DNA of 64,000 bases from Polydactylus sextarius (Eukaryota; Chordata; Actinopteri; Polynemidae), in assembly GCA_016801845.1 (NCBI GenBank), contig CM028914.1:7448501-7512500 (forward strand), given 5' to 3'. The notes under the pieces were generated by a model. The model was given only the letters and a program-made list of their open reading frames with translations, had not been told where the DNA came from and searched no databases. Below are positions 49,877-62,400 of this stretch, piece by piece; within the stretch, counting starts at the first letter, position 1; the number at the start of each line of letters is the position of its first letter. The position numbers and the translations under genes were made by a program.

Positions 49877-52800
49877 GTGAGGAATTTTTCATTATTTTTA
49901 GGAAGTGCTGTGAGCATGTTATGCATTTTAGCAGATATTGTATGTCACATATTATTGGAGCAGTGTTTTTAAAATTGTCGAGTGTTATATACCAACTGCA
50001 CTGCAGTATGCCAACACTGCAGAAATCTCTCTAAACTAAGACAAGCTGGTGTCCTGTTAGCTTATTTTATATTGAAAAGTCAGTGGTGCAACTTGTCAGC
50101 AGTAATATTTTGTTGTGATTTATTTTTAGCTTTCAATGACCAGGTGATGAAGCAAATTTTGTGATTGCTCTCTTTAACTGTTTTCATTTTGATCCTTTGA
50201 CAATAGAAACATTGTTATTATCATTTAGAAGTTAATGAAAAAGGAAATCAAAAGTGTGAAAATAAAATTAGATATATTGCCTGTCAGGGAATGGTAGCTA
50301 CTTATCTGGGCTGTAAGAATGTTTTAAAAGATACGCTTAGTATCAGAGAGAAGGAGTAGGATGGAGCATGACTTTTCTTTTTATGGCCTAGTTCTCATTA
50401 AGGGAGAGTTTATTGGCTGTGTGTGGGTCATTACCTGTGGTAATAGTCTGTTATCAACTCTCAGACACTCAAACAAGGGAGGTTCTGCAAGGTTCACCAA
50501 TACATAAACACTGAGATGGCTACGCTTTCAGATCGTCAAACTAACTTTGGAAATGACAAGGGGCAGGCATCTTATTTACAGTAATAATGTGCATGAAACA
50601 GAAATGAATAGTGTAAAGAGTGGATTAAATGGTTTAGATTATCCTTTTTTTATCTAGCTTATGTGAATGTGAGATTTGTTATTTTTTTTATTTTTTTTAG
50701 AAGTTTAAGAAAGACATTGTCAAAGTTTATCCTTTATTGACATTTATGTGGCTTAATTCTGTAAAATGTGGTTCAGACACTGACGGTTGATACTGTGGAG
50801 TATTGATTGTAAACCACAGTTGAACAGTAAAGAGAAAAACTGCTTTGTGTTGCCGAGTGAATGAAACCGCACTCGGGAACTGTCCGCTGTGCTGAAACGA
50901 CTGAAGCCTGTGGTGGATCTGTCCCAGATATATTCCCTCTTGTTAAATGTGTTAGCACAAACCTTCTCACACAACTACAATAACCTTGACATTGACATTA
51001 TAGATCATTTTTCTGATCCCTATGGATTTTTGGAAGAAGGTTTATCATATTTTTTTCAGACAAGTCTTAAATAAATAAATCACTAAATATATACATTTTC
51101 GAATGTGGGTGTAGAGTGAGATAAATGCCTTTAACATTTTATTATTATTTAGTGGCAATTAGAAAAATAAAAAAAGAAATGATATATATAAAAATATAAA
51201 TCATTTGTATAAATGATTATCCATTGTAACACAAAAAATGACATTACAAATATGGTACAAATACAGTTTTATGTTCCAGATTTTTGCCATTTGTACACTT
51301 TCAATATATAAATCGACTTTCCACTAGATCACCTTGATGAATAATTTAATAATGTGAGGTAATACTTAATTTTCATTGATTCAATAGCCTGTGATAACTA
51401 GCTAATCCTACACACCTTATTTTTATGACCTTCCCAATCCAAATACTGAAGGTTGTGGTTATAAAATATAAAGTATATGAGTTGAAATCATCTATAAAAT
51501 ATAAATTTAAGGAGCACGCAGATAGCCAAGTGGTTAGGGCACACCACTTTGGTACCCTAAGCCGTGCATCGATTGCCAGCTCAAGTCCCAGCTGCAATGA
51601 TCATTTCTTCGTGTTGTCTGCCACTCTTCTCCCCACTTTCCTATCTATCTTTACTGTACTATCAATAGGCAAAAGGGCCAAATATTTATATATATTTAAT
51701 ACATCTTATTCAGCTGCATTATCAGACTGAAATACCTAATTCATTTGCGATTTTACATTTTACAGTGGTGGAGTGAAGCTTCTTCTCTCACAAAGCCATC
51801 ACTGACTTGTATTGACAGCAGCAGGCAGAGAGTACAGTCCAACAACAGCCAAGTTACTCAATAGTATCTAAGCAATACAGATGATGCTATTAAAATAGTG
51901 AAGTTTGGTAACCAGTTTAATAACCTTTTCTAACTATTTTACATATTAAGCAGATACAGAGCAATGTTAATTATGGAACTGCGTTTTTGGCTATGTGATG
52001 AATAAACATCCAAAATTCATGCTCCTTTTGAGTTATTTTGCTCTGGATTTGGCTCTAAAAACTCCATAACCGCCTAGTTGCTAAATTTGAGTGTACAGTA
52101 ATTTTTCTGTTTTTTTCCCTCTCTAAACACCTGCCTGCTGCAGCTGAAAATGATGCTATGAGAGTGATCCAAAACAGTAAAATTGTGGGCCAAAAATCTA
52201 AAACAATGTCCTGAAAGATGCTATAACCCTTCATAGAGCTACAGGGAGCTGCAGAGTCAGGTTTTAATTATCTGTGTGTATGTCACTACGAGTGACCCTT
52301 TCCTCATGAAATTTGTCATGTGGTCCATTGTTAATATTTAAATAGTGATTATAGACATTTTAAGGCCAGTGGCTTCTATTAACTCCTGGGCTCTCAGCAC
52401 ATGCCCTATTTGTTGTTGTAGTAATACGCCCTTGGGTGGGAATAAAGAGGAGTGAAAGTCATACTTTAAAACAAAACCTTCTCAGCCTGTGTCTGTTATA
52501 AACTGCTACAAGTCTGCAAATAAGGATAGAAAGACTAATTTAATGAGTGGTTAACTCAGTGGTTTTCAATAAGAATTGATCTGAATATAATTATGAATTA
52601 GAAGTAATTAAAGTGGTGTCTCATTCTATGGAGTCCTGCTTCCAGGCACTTTTCACTTCAAAGCATTACATGCTTCTCCCCTGATAAAAGAGAATTATTA
52701 TCGGAATCCAAAAGACATTTCACTAATGTGAAAAGCTTTGCGTCAATGTCTGTAATGTCTTAACCCAATAGCAGAAATCAGACGGCATAGATGATTTTCA

Positions 52801-54358
52801 AGGTGAAAATGAGAAAGCATGTGCTTTATTGCTGTTTGTTAACTATTTGTTTCTGCAGGAAGACAAGCTTTTGTAGCGTGCTAGCTTAGTTTTAACAGGA
52901 AGAAAGTAGATGTGAGGCAAAAAGAAAATCTCTAACAGGAGAGAGACAAGGAGGACAATGTGAATGTTGGATGTGATAGAAGAACAGATGCTACAGATAC
53001 CTAAAGAACAAGACAAGAGATGAAAACTGAAGCTTTCTTTAATGTTTTTCTACAGCATGGTCTGTAAAAGCTCCTCAGTGACACATATCATTCACTCCTG
53101 CTGTACTGTAAAGTGTTGGGTGTGATCTATGTAGCATTTCATATAGTACAGTGCAGATCAGAGTGCACCTGTACATCACAGAGTTTGATGCTACAACGAA
53201 CATCAGAGAGTCTGCCTCTGATGATGATGATCACAACATCACCTGTCAGCTCCATCTGACATCACTACTGCAATGCGAGGTAAACAGCAGCAGAGTACAG
53301 TATGTGTGAGGAAAAAGTGTGAAAAGTGACTTCACTCAAGACAAAAAGACAAACCATAACCTATTAAAATGATATGATCTGATCCATGTGAACAGTTGTT
53401 TTTTATACATTATATAACTTCAACAGCTATAAAGCAATGTTATCACTTACTTAAAAATGTATTTCTATCTCAGTGGGTAATGTAATTGCTAATGTTATTC
53501 TCTTTTTGGTCTCCACCAACTACTGAAAGAAATGTCTGACTTCAGTTGATTTCAGCACTACTTTGTTACAGAAAACAGCTGCTGTAATGAGACTATTAAA
53601 CTCACACAATTATGTGTGGCACATTTTCTGAGGAGATCACCAGATTTGGTTTTCTAATCCTCTGTGTCTTCATCACTTTCACCTTGTCATGTGTCAAAGC
53701 ATTATTAAAAATAGAAATAATTATTTCTAAATTTGGTATTTTTAACAAAGCAGCAGGTCTTGAAATCACTATAACAGAATATGACTTTGCCTGTGTATTA
53801 TCTTGTTAAAAACCATCTTGTTAATTCATCAAATACATTCAAATGAGACTCTTTGACTTGTTTAAAATGTCATTTTAAGGAGCTTTTTTAAACCAACTGA
53901 AAGACTCTGTACTGTAAGTCGAGCATGGTGTACTTGTGTGTCTGTGCCATTCTGTTTATAAAATAGCCTTATATTTTTCAACCCCTTTAGGAAACATGGT
54001 GCACCCATTGTTATTTGTTTGCCAGATTACTCCCACACACTTTCAGGGTTGGAGTTCAACTGCATTGTATCACCCCAGCAATTCAGTACTGAATCTGCTT
54101 ATGGAGTTTAAATGTATTTAGGTTCTGCTTTTAAATGAAAGTTATAAATAACTAAGACCTAAACCTTAAAAGTCTGGTCTAGTTTAGATTCTGAAATAAG
54201 TCACACCAGGAAATTCATTTTGAAGCCTTGTCTTGTTAATGCATTTTTAATGCCTTTTCTATATGGGATTGTAGTCTATTAAGTTTTCTAATGAGTCAAA
54301 TCTAAAATTGTTATACTAACACATGTTCCTTTTCCATGTGTTTCCTCTCTTCTTGTAG
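49877..54358 (+). other. fstl4: fstl4 intron inside Ig domain 2 (4.5 kb)
   Basis: A phase 1 intron ending with CTTCTTGTAG after a pyrimidine-rich stretch. It carries one tRNA-derived SINE (about 51513-51685). The rest is AT-rich sequence without recognisable genes. Confidence 0.9.
51513..51685 (+). mobile_element. tRNA-derived SINE
   Basis: A box A-like TAGCCAAGTGG lies at 51523-51533 and a box B-like GCTCAAGTCCC at 51579-51589, about 45 bases apart as in a tRNA-type polymerase III promoter. The body continues CCACTCTTCTCCCCACTTTC and ends with ACTATCAATAGGCAAAAGGG. From memory, this 'tctccccactttcctgtct...ctatcaataaaggcaaaaa' body and tail belong to an abundant teleost SINE. The copy is diverged, and target-site duplications could not be fixed by eye. 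Because box B deviates and the tRNA arms do not pair, it is not a functional tRNA gene. Confidence 0.75.
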
Positions 54359-54493
54359 CAAATGGCAGTGAACTCTTTATTGGCAGCGTCCGGTATGAGG
54401 ACACTGGAGCTTACACATGCATCGCCAAGAATGAAGTGGGAGTAGATGAAGATATCTCCTCTCTGTTTGTTGAAGACTCAGCCAAGAAGACCC
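54359..54493 (+). CDS. fstl4: fstl4 coding exon: C-terminal half of Ig domain 2
   Basis: Two bases complete Ala, followed by NGSELFIGSVRYEDTGAYTC, then IAKNEVGVDEDISSLF and VEDSAKKT plus one base (C) of a Leu codon. The second cysteine of Ig domain 2 is in DTGAYTC, again 51 residues after the first. An Asn-Gly-Ser glycosylation sequon is at 54361-54369. NEVGVDEDISS and GSELxIxSVRYEDTG match FSTL4 as remembered, where FSTL5 reads NEAGVDEDISS. The donor is GTAAGT at 54494. The exon closes the second Ig fold and starts the linker to the C-terminal domain. Confidence 0.96.
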
Positions 54494-55639
54494 GTAAGTC
54501 ATGCCCAACTTTCACCTTTTAATGTGGAAAATAAAACTTGAACACAGTGACTTCTTAAAGTCAAAGATTGACGTTTTTTTAGCCTTTGCATGTCAGTGTT
54601 ATTAGATGTTATTAGTACTATTTAACTGATGTGTTATATAAAGATAAGAACTTTTAAGCTTTTTTTAAATATGATGTTTCTGTTAATGAGCAGTGATACT
54701 AACCCCATTATTACAAAGTATTTTTTGCATTAGAGATGCAGCAAGGTACAAGGGCAAAAAGCACATTGTCACAGCTGCTTCATGTCAAATTATTAGCCAG
54801 GATGTAGGTCTCTTCAGATGGCTAAACAACATAAGTAGCAAAACAGACTGAACAGATAAACAGCACATGTATGTGAACTGCACCCAACAGTCTGCCATGT
54901 TTTATACTAATGCTAAGATTAGATTACACACTATCAGCTTTACCCAAGAGATGTAGGAGGTTGGGAACAAAAGTGAGCATCAGGTGTGACATTTGCTTAT
55001 TTTATCTGTTGTAGCATCATAGTGGGGAAAAAAAAGACTACAGCTATGACATGTTTTGTGTTGCTGGCAAAGAGAATGCTAATAATATAGTAATTTCTCT
55101 TAATTAGACGCAAACCTCCCAGGAGCATTATAACAAATTAACCATTGAATGACTGATCTATAACTAATCTGACAAAAATAGCGTGGATGAGACTGTTTTC
55201 TATTCTGACTGTTGGCAGTAGATAAGGCTTCACTTTAAGTTATGTAACAATTTTGTTGGAACGCTATGTTTTAGACATTTATATCATATATCATATATTT
55301 CTTTGGTAATATCATTAGATTACATAATTTTAGCAAGTAAACTATTGCTATTTGTAGAGAACTTATAGTGCCAGTTGAACAGAATTAAACAGAATAATCA
55401 ATAACTTGTCTTATTGTAAGACAAGTCATATTTCCTCCCTTGAATATTGTCATGTCAAAAGCAGTGAGGAACATTTTGTAGCTGTCAAATATATTTTGTT
55501 TTGACATGGCACAAGAGAAATCACCTCTTCTGTTAGGTCTTAGCTCTGTCTTTTTTTTCCTTAAGGTAAATTAATGTTTTTCCACTCTCCCTTTTCTTCC
55601 CCCCTTCTCCTTTGTATTGCGCGGTGGCTGATTCTGCAG
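54494..55639 (+). other. fstl4: fstl4 intron before the microexon (1.1 kb)
   Basis: A phase 1 intron. It ends in a long pyrimidine-rich stretch (about 55540-55615) and the acceptor ATTCTGCAG. No other feature was recognised. Confidence 0.88.
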
Positions 55640-55666
55640 TTGCAAACATTCTGTGGAGAGAAGAAG
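55640..55666 (+). CDS. fstl4: fstl4 27-nt microexon (linker ANILWREE)
   Basis: Between an ATTCTGCAG acceptor and a GTAATA donor lie 27 bases. The first two complete Leu, eight whole codons spell ANILWREE, and the last base begins a Gly codon completed by the next exon. Phases on both sides fit, and the joined reading KKTLANILWREEGLSVGN reproduces the remembered vertebrate FSTL4/5 sequence at this point. Because 27 is a multiple of three and both borders are phase 1, skipping it would keep the frame and remove nine residues from the linker between Ig domain 2 and the C-terminal domain. The strong upstream pyrimidine stretch fits the needs of microexon recognition. Confidence 0.9.
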
Positions 55667-56850
55667 GTAATACATCACAGCTCTCAAAAAAACGCCTTTG
55701 TATTCTTGTGAATAAGAAAATACGCTGCATGTTTTATACCTCTTCAGGGTCTGCAGCTGGATATCTACTCTTTCCAAGATGTTTGTTGTATTGTCCAAAA
55801 GAATTACAAAGTTGTTTTCTCTCCAGCAAAAAAATCTCTTCAATTCTTACTTTCTCCCGTGCATGCCCAAGTTGTTTCATTCTTTCACTTTCAAGCTTTC
55901 TAATCTGTTTTTAGATCACCTGCAAGCAAGAATTTTGTATATTTATTATGTATAACAATACCGCAGACCGAGTGTGGTTACGACAAAAAAGAAAACAACT
56001 CTGTAGTTTTCAGCAGTTTACGAGTCCATCCTATCTTTATACTGTATATATTATTACAGCAGCACGGCCACAAATACAGTTTTACTACAGCACCGCAAAA
56101 TCCACTGTGGTTTAGAATATAATGCAGATGCAATCTGTTCTATATACATGCGCATGCCATATATCACTGCATCAGGTTTAATGTGGGTGGTATGCAATTA
56201 AAGTGTTTGTTGTGTGTCTCTTGGTGCATTTGCCATGTTTGCTTGCATGTATATTTTGTTTTTTTTTTTTTACTTCCACCATTTCAAACTGCTTAGGTGT
56301 GCTCAGTGTTTGATCTATTATCATTATGGTGCAAAAATAACAGTGTGACAGATCAATCACCATCCTCTTCTTTTTTGTTTCCTCTAAATGTTGAAGGATG
56401 TCATAAACGTGTATACATGCTTATGTTTATCATCTCAGCTTGTGTGAGGCATTACTGAAAACAATAATAGTTTGTTGCTCATCCGAATGCCACGCAGATA
56501 GACTGTGATAGTAACTTGTCAGGAGCTGTTTACACCGAGCAGGCGAGACGTTAAACGTCCTCTCATCCTGACGGTGCCTTTAATTTGATACCTCTTGCTA
56601 CAGTGTCTTATAGATATGTTGCTGACAAGGCCCTTTGTAGGCATTGTCAAAATGGCTGGCAGCCACACACTGCCCATCCCTGCTAGGATAATAGGAACTT
56701 GCTGTGTCTCCTCAGGCAGGGACATTGAAAAGCCCATCACAAATGACAGATACAAGGAGCGTGGGGATTTTCTGCTGTTTTAATGTGTATTTGTTGCTTT
56801 TTAAGAAGCATATTTATCAACATTTTCTGTATTCGTGTCTTGTCTTTCAG
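55667..56850 (+). other. fstl4: fstl4 intron after the microexon (1.2 kb)
   Basis: A phase 1 intron from GTAATA to GTCTTTCAG. The stretch 56500-56760 is less AT-rich and of higher complexity than the rest, and might be conserved non-coding sequence; I cannot test this here. Confidence 0.88.
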
Positions 56851-56969
56851 GGTTGAGTGTGGGGAACATGTTCTATGTGTTTTCTGATGAGGGCATCACA
56901 GTTCTTCAGCCCAGTGAATGTGAGATACGAAGACACATGAAGCGGACAGAGAGGATTGTTGCTACATAT
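56851..56969 (+). CDS. fstl4: fstl4 coding exon: start of C-terminal domain
   Basis: Two bases complete Gly, then LSVGNMFYVFSDEGITVLQP and SECEIRRHMKRTERIVATY, ending on a whole codon before GTAAGT. This is the first strand region of the C-terminal part, which in this family resembles a beta-propeller (YVTN/quinoprotein-like repeats; assigned from family knowledge). LSVGNMFYVFSD(D/E)GI is the FSTL4 form in my memory, against LGIGNMFYVFYEDGI in FSTL5. The domain is incomplete in this window. Confidence 0.94.
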
Positions 56970-58806
56970 GTAAGTACCTTTTATTTCACCGTATCTTGTT
57001 ATTGATCTATTTTTTTTTTTCCTAAATAGATTTCAGGATGGTGCTGTTTGCAGTTGCTGAATTTAAAATTAAATACTGTGTAATGCAGAAGAATGACATG
57101 TATGGTTGGGTTTTATTCAGTGGCATGTATCATCTTAACTCCAATAAAGTAATAGGTCTAATGAAGTTGTTACACCATAAATCAAAGCAAGCAGCACTTC
57201 AAGGCACCAGGTGTTGGAAAAAATATGAAAAACTCAGCATCTATTTGTCTGTTTCTATCTACTTCTAGTAGTTTTCCACTGGCATTTCACTGTGAACAGA
57301 AACCACAACTAAAATGAAAGCTCTGCTTCCTGTATCATAGGGCTCCTCACCTCACTGATTATAATGAGATTACATATGTCCATTTGTAAACAGTTTGGAC
57401 CCATAGACTGTAAAGAGTCTATACTACACATCCCAAGGTTTTTAATCCACTGGAGAACACCCCTCTCAGAGAGCAATGAGCTTTAGATGGTAAAAGTTAC
57501 TTGTTCCTCTGAGGGATTTGGGTTTTACAGGAGCCTGTAATTGTATTAGAGATCAATACAAACTCAATAAGCCATGTGTTAGCCAGTTCCTGCTATAAAC
57601 AGCAGTTTCTCCACTTTGGTGAGGTGGAGAGGAGGTGGAAACTCTCGAAACACAATCTTTTGCGGTGTGGGCATGTGCATTAGTGATTACATACCAGTAT
57701 TTGTAATATGTGTGCAGTATGTGCACAAATGTCTAGTCAGCAAACACCGCTGGCTGCAGGGCCTGAAGAGGTGATGTTACTTGAGTCAGCAGTGGCGTAT
57801 GAGTTTGTTGATGTTTGTTTTAAACTTATACAAAATGTTGTTTTTACCTTAAGAATGCCATCAGAATGACTTTTAATAGTTTAAAAAATGTTATTGGAAT
57901 ATTACACTTGCACCAATAAAATGATTAGATTAAGGACTGTGTCTGTGGTTCTGTAATAACTTATCTTCATCTTCTGCTTTTAAATACTGTTTTTGTGTCA
58001 TATTGTTTCTTCTACATTTTGTTTTAATGTTGTTTAATGTCGTTTTGTGTAAATCGCTGTCAGTTGCCTCATTGTTGACAGGTGCTAAATAAATTAACTT
58101 CCATTTTCTTTCTTCGGCCTAACAATGATATTTTTTTTTCAAAGTAAAAATCCATTACAGGCAGTGCTGTCAAATTAGATGACAAAGAAAAGATTTTAAA
58201 CAATTTTGATGAATTGTCTTTTATCATTCTCTGTCAAAAAAAAAAGTAAAAGTGCTGTTTTTAGATTTTTTCTGTACTATATTATTCAGATTTTGTATTG
58301 TGGTCTAAATCAAAGACTAAATCTATAATTTAAAAAAATATAACAAATAAAAATAATTTAAATAATCAGTGCTTGTAGCCCTAACTCTAACATGATAAAC
58401 ATTTGCAAAATTCCTGTCATCCCCCTCTTTCTGGTTCTATATTTTCTGTTTCTCAACTGTGTGCTAAAACATTACATGTCACAAAGTTCATCACGCTTTT
58501 AAACATGAATGTGAATAAGTCCTTTTGATAGTATTAAATGCAGTTTAACTTGAGTAATTAATGGGAACAACATTTTTGTAAAAAGATATGATATGAAAAG
58601 ATATTATCACAGTTTGGTTAAAATTAAATTAGATAATTCACAATTTTGATTTTTTGCCAGCTCCAGTCATTGATGATGGATGATGGCGGAAAAAGCACCA
58701 TGCTGCTGCTCTCTGACACGCTTGTAAATCCTGCCAACCTTTTCCTCCCTCAGTTGCTTTTCTCCTTTTCCCACCATCTTCTCTGTTCTCTGTTGGTTCC
58801 TCACAG
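56970..58806 (+). other. fstl4: fstl4 intron (1.8 kb)
   Basis: A phase 0 intron ending GTTCCTCACAG. A degenerate retrotransposon-like tail (GACAGGTGCTAAATAAATTA, about 58040-58105) is suspected, and T- and A-runs are scattered through it. No other coding exon was recognised. Confidence 0.88.
58040..58105 (+). mobile_element. Possible retrotransposon 3' tail
   Basis: A stretch reading TTGTGTAAATCGCTGTCAGT and then GACAGGTGCTAAATAAATTA resembles, from memory, the common 'tgtgaagcact...aaaggtgctatataaataaa' ends of fish repeats. It is weak and highly diverged. Confidence 0.35.
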
Positions 58807-58956
58807 GAGGAGATGTGCCCTAAAGGTGAGGGCGTGTCACCCCAGCTCTGCGTGTGGTCCTCAGCAGTCAACATCAGGGATAAGTACATCTACGTGACCC
58901 AGCCCCTCCTAAGCAGACTGCTGGTTGTCGATATTCAGGCGCAGAAGGTGGTGCAG
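58807..58956 (+). CDS. fstl4: fstl4 coding exon: C-terminal domain, second exon
   Basis: The exon begins on a whole codon after CCTCACAG and encodes EEMCPKGEGVSPQLCVWSSA, VNIRDKYIYVTQPLLSRLLV and VDIQAQKVVQ, 50 residues, ending on a whole codon before GTGGGT at 58957. The segment IYVxQPxLSRxLVVDIQAQKV is diagnostic for the FSTL4 branch in my memory, where FSTL5 reads LDRVLIVDVQSQKV. Two cysteines (MCPKG and QLCVW) are likely to form a local disulphide. The remaining propeller-like repeats and the stop codon lie beyond the window. Confidence 0.95.
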
Positions 58957-59214
58957 GTGGGTGGAGCAGGTATCAGGCCTGTCACAACACATTAACTTTC
59001 ACAGCTCTCAGAAATGATTCCTCTATAAATTAGTCACTGACATTTTCCAACTTCTGCAGAGAACTTTGTACATCAGCAAAGTTAAGTGTTAACAAGAGTT
59101 CAGCTCTTTGTGTCGAACAAAAAAATATAACCTGGAAAAAGATTTGGTCAAACTCAGCTTTCTCACGAACATTTACTGCTGTGTAATGGACTTAGTCTTG
59201 AGTTTTTTTTTCGA

Positions 59215-59425
59215 TATCTTTTATTCTGGGTAGCTGCAGTAAGTAGCCTTTCCTGGTACTGAGCAAGACAGTGAACCACAATTTTCTCCTGATGGGCCAG
59301 ACCAGCATGTGGAATGGTAGCTCGCTGCCATCACTGAGGGGTATTTGTTTGAATGACAGGCAAGTGTAAAGCACCATAGATAAAAGGGCTATATAAATTC
59401 AGCCCATTTATCATTCATTATTTTT
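59215..59425 (+). mobile_element. Fish non-LTR retrotransposon-like 3' tail
   Basis: Blocks GGAATGGTAGCTCGCTGCCA, TCACTGAGGGGTATTTGTTT, AAGTGTAAAGCACCATAGAT and GGGCTATATAAATTCAGCCC occur in the order of a very common fish repeat end ('tggtagctgccgccatcagtg...tgtaaagcgctttgagtg...agcgctatataaatgcagtccattta'). The match is from memory, and the element is truncated and mutated. Confidence 0.6.
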
Positions 59426-62400
59426 ATTGCAACAGCAGTCTTAGCTTAGCCACCATAAGTAGCTATCACAGGCCTGTCAAGCTTTAGATTTCTCAGCGTG
59501 ATGAAGCAGTGTGCATGAAGCGCCAATAAGAGCATTGCTCAGCAGTTTTTTCTTCTATCAAAAGCACTAGAGCAAAATCATTTTTATCTGCTCCAAAGTA
59601 AGGTGAAAATATTAGCATGCTTGACTGACACTCTTAATGTAGCATAACTTTCAAAGCCAAGAAGTGGACTGAACAAACTGCAATATTTGATTCTATTATG
59701 GGTTACATTAAGAAAATCTGTTCACACACAGTACATCCATTGTGCTGCAGTTTCTTGTTGCATGAGAGTCCTGTATACTGCTTTATCAGAGTCTATGATA
59801 ATGTTTGCAGCTGCGTTCTGCTTTTTATTGGATTTAAGGAAGTTTCTACTCTTGCAGCCTCAGCTAAACTCTTTATCTCATGTAGCATTAACCAGTTAGT
59901 CCTCATCCTTAAAATCTTATTTCTGATAAAAATGTAACATTTCACTTGAAAATACAAACAGTGAAGTATAAATCCAACTTCAGACTCAATGATCCAACTT
60001 AGTTTTTTCTATAGTAAGCATCCAAACAGATTTAAAATAAAATACTGGTCTGTCATATTTCTTCTTGCAGTACTGTACCATAGGAACTATATTTCAGAAC
60101 AAACAATTGAGCAATTGTATTTTTTTAAATGTATAGGCTTATTGTGTTCAATATACTTTCATGTAACCAGTTGGCTACATGTCAAACAGCATCAGAGACA
60201 TGAGCTGCATTCAATTTAGTTTACCTTACTATTGAACTGCCACCAAGAAGACCACATGCAAGGTAAAATAAATCAAATACACCTCAAGTGCTTGAAACAA
60301 TATGGTGCCCAGGTGGGTGCTGGCTGCCTCGCCATTCATCTTGCCTATAACGGCTGTTTAGAGACTGAATCCCTCAGGGGTTCTTCCCAGGGTCAGCATC
60401 ATTTATACAGTGATACAGGATGAGAGGAAATAGGCCCAACTCAAGGAGAAAGAGACGGAAGAGGAGAAGGGAGTTAAGTGAAAGTCTGAGGAGAGAAAAT
60501 AAGATCAGATGGAAAACTGAGTAGATAGTAGTGCCATGATGTCAATGTGTAACTTAACATTGTTTTTAGTTACAAACAAGCAGGTAATGACAGGTAGAAA
60601 TTTATGTTGAAATACATAACTTATCTAAAAACTGTGATATTATTTACCACTGCAGTTTTATCAGTATTGTCATTTGACTTGAAATCCTGGCTCAAAAGAT
60701 GCCTTTTACAACAATTACAGTCCAGTTACTTTGCCTTTAGTGTATTACAGTCCAACAACTGGCTCCTTTTCTGTCATTTGCCCTCCAACGCTATATTACT
60801 GCTTTCTATCCTTCTCTTGCCTAACCCATATCTCTTTCTTGTGGACCCTCTCTGGCCTCTGTGAGCAAGAGGTTAATGTACCATCCCATTTTTCTCTCCT
60901 TTCTTTTTATTTTATCACAAGGCTTGTTTTTTTCCCCTCATGAGTCACATTCATAGTCACTTTTCAAAAATGGCTTTCAGAACAAGAGTGAGGATGGCAG
61001 TACTGAACTGAATCTACTTCACTAGCTGACAGAAGGAATTATTATTATAGGCATTTAAACAGTAAAAAGGGGGACTAAGCACAGACAGTTTGTATGTAGG
61101 ATGTATTGAGACTATTCATAAAACATGGCAAGCAACAATGTTTTTTTACAGCTATGATTTTAAAGCAAAAAGATTGTGATGAAAAAATACACCCAATGTA
61201 TTTGTCTTGAAGTGCAAGCTTGAACTGTGACAAAGAAAATTCCTCACATACAGTCACTGTTGAAAATATTCCCAGCAAATACAAATGTTAGAGTTAACCC
61301 TAAATGAAATGGGAAGAATTTACAAATTATGAATAATAATTAATAAAAAATTTACATCGTAAAGACGACAACAGCCAAATCAGATCTTTTTTTTTCTTTT
61401 ATGAATTTCTTTAGCATTCACAACCCTGATTCCAAAGAGCCACTACATGAAGGCTGTAAACATGTAGAGAAGCTGCACTAAAAAAGCTTTTCATGGTTTT
61501 CACACTGTTTTTTCACACAAAGAAATGCAACATTTGTTATTGTTTCTTACAAAAGGATGCTAACTCTAACCTTGAATGTGTCAGATCTGTTCCAGCTAAA
61601 TTTCCAACTGGGTCTGAAAACAAATAGACAATTAAACCCAGATGGTTATGTAGTTACATTAACTATGCTTTTGAGATACAGTAAATCAGTGTGAGGCACC
61701 GGGTAGGTGGTGTGCAGTTATCAGCAAGGTGTATCTTTTCTTTGCTCTGTTTTAAGAAGTAAGAAGATATTCTTGTTTCCAGAAGGATAGAATTAGTTTA
61801 TTTTCATTTTTTTTTTCTTAATTCTCTTAATTAATCTGTAAAAGATTATCAGTCTCCATTATTCTCACTCAATTTTTGTTGGTTTGCTGTTGCTGGACAA
61901 TCTTACTCATCATGCCACATTATGTGAGTGTTTCATCAGTTGTTTGTTTGTTTTACTGAATCTGCTCATTCAATCTTAAAGATTTAGTTTTCAACATCTG
62001 AAAGTCAGTGAAGTTAAAAATCAGGCAAAAATCTGTATAGAAATTTTACCAGATATAAGCAACAAATACCATAAACAATCATTGTAATATACTTCTGAGT
62101 CCCCAGATGCGTTTTTAAAAAATTGTGCTTTGTGTTTTATTGATTTGTTGCATTCAGGGGACTTTTATATACAAGTCTACACAAGTGTCCAATTTTTGCT
62201 GTGTGAATTTTGGTTTGTACATAACACATCAAGGCCCATTATTGTATAGTAAATAGGGATCCCAGAGGCATTGTCAGAGGCTCTACCTTACCCACAGAGG
62301 CCACTTAGTGGTTGGTGCACACAAATCCTGTATTTTAGAATTACAATAACGTTTAAAATACAAATTAACTTAAGTGCCTCAATGCTACAGTGTGGTAATC

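Noticed and set aside
49381..49926. 181-codon minus-strand open frame
   Set aside because: It is a shadow opposite the fstl4 exon at 49715-49876 and its flanks, with no recognisable domain.
51523..51590. Possible tRNA gene
   Set aside because: Box A and B are present, but the arms do not form a cloverleaf and a SINE body follows. It is assigned as a tRNA-derived SINE.
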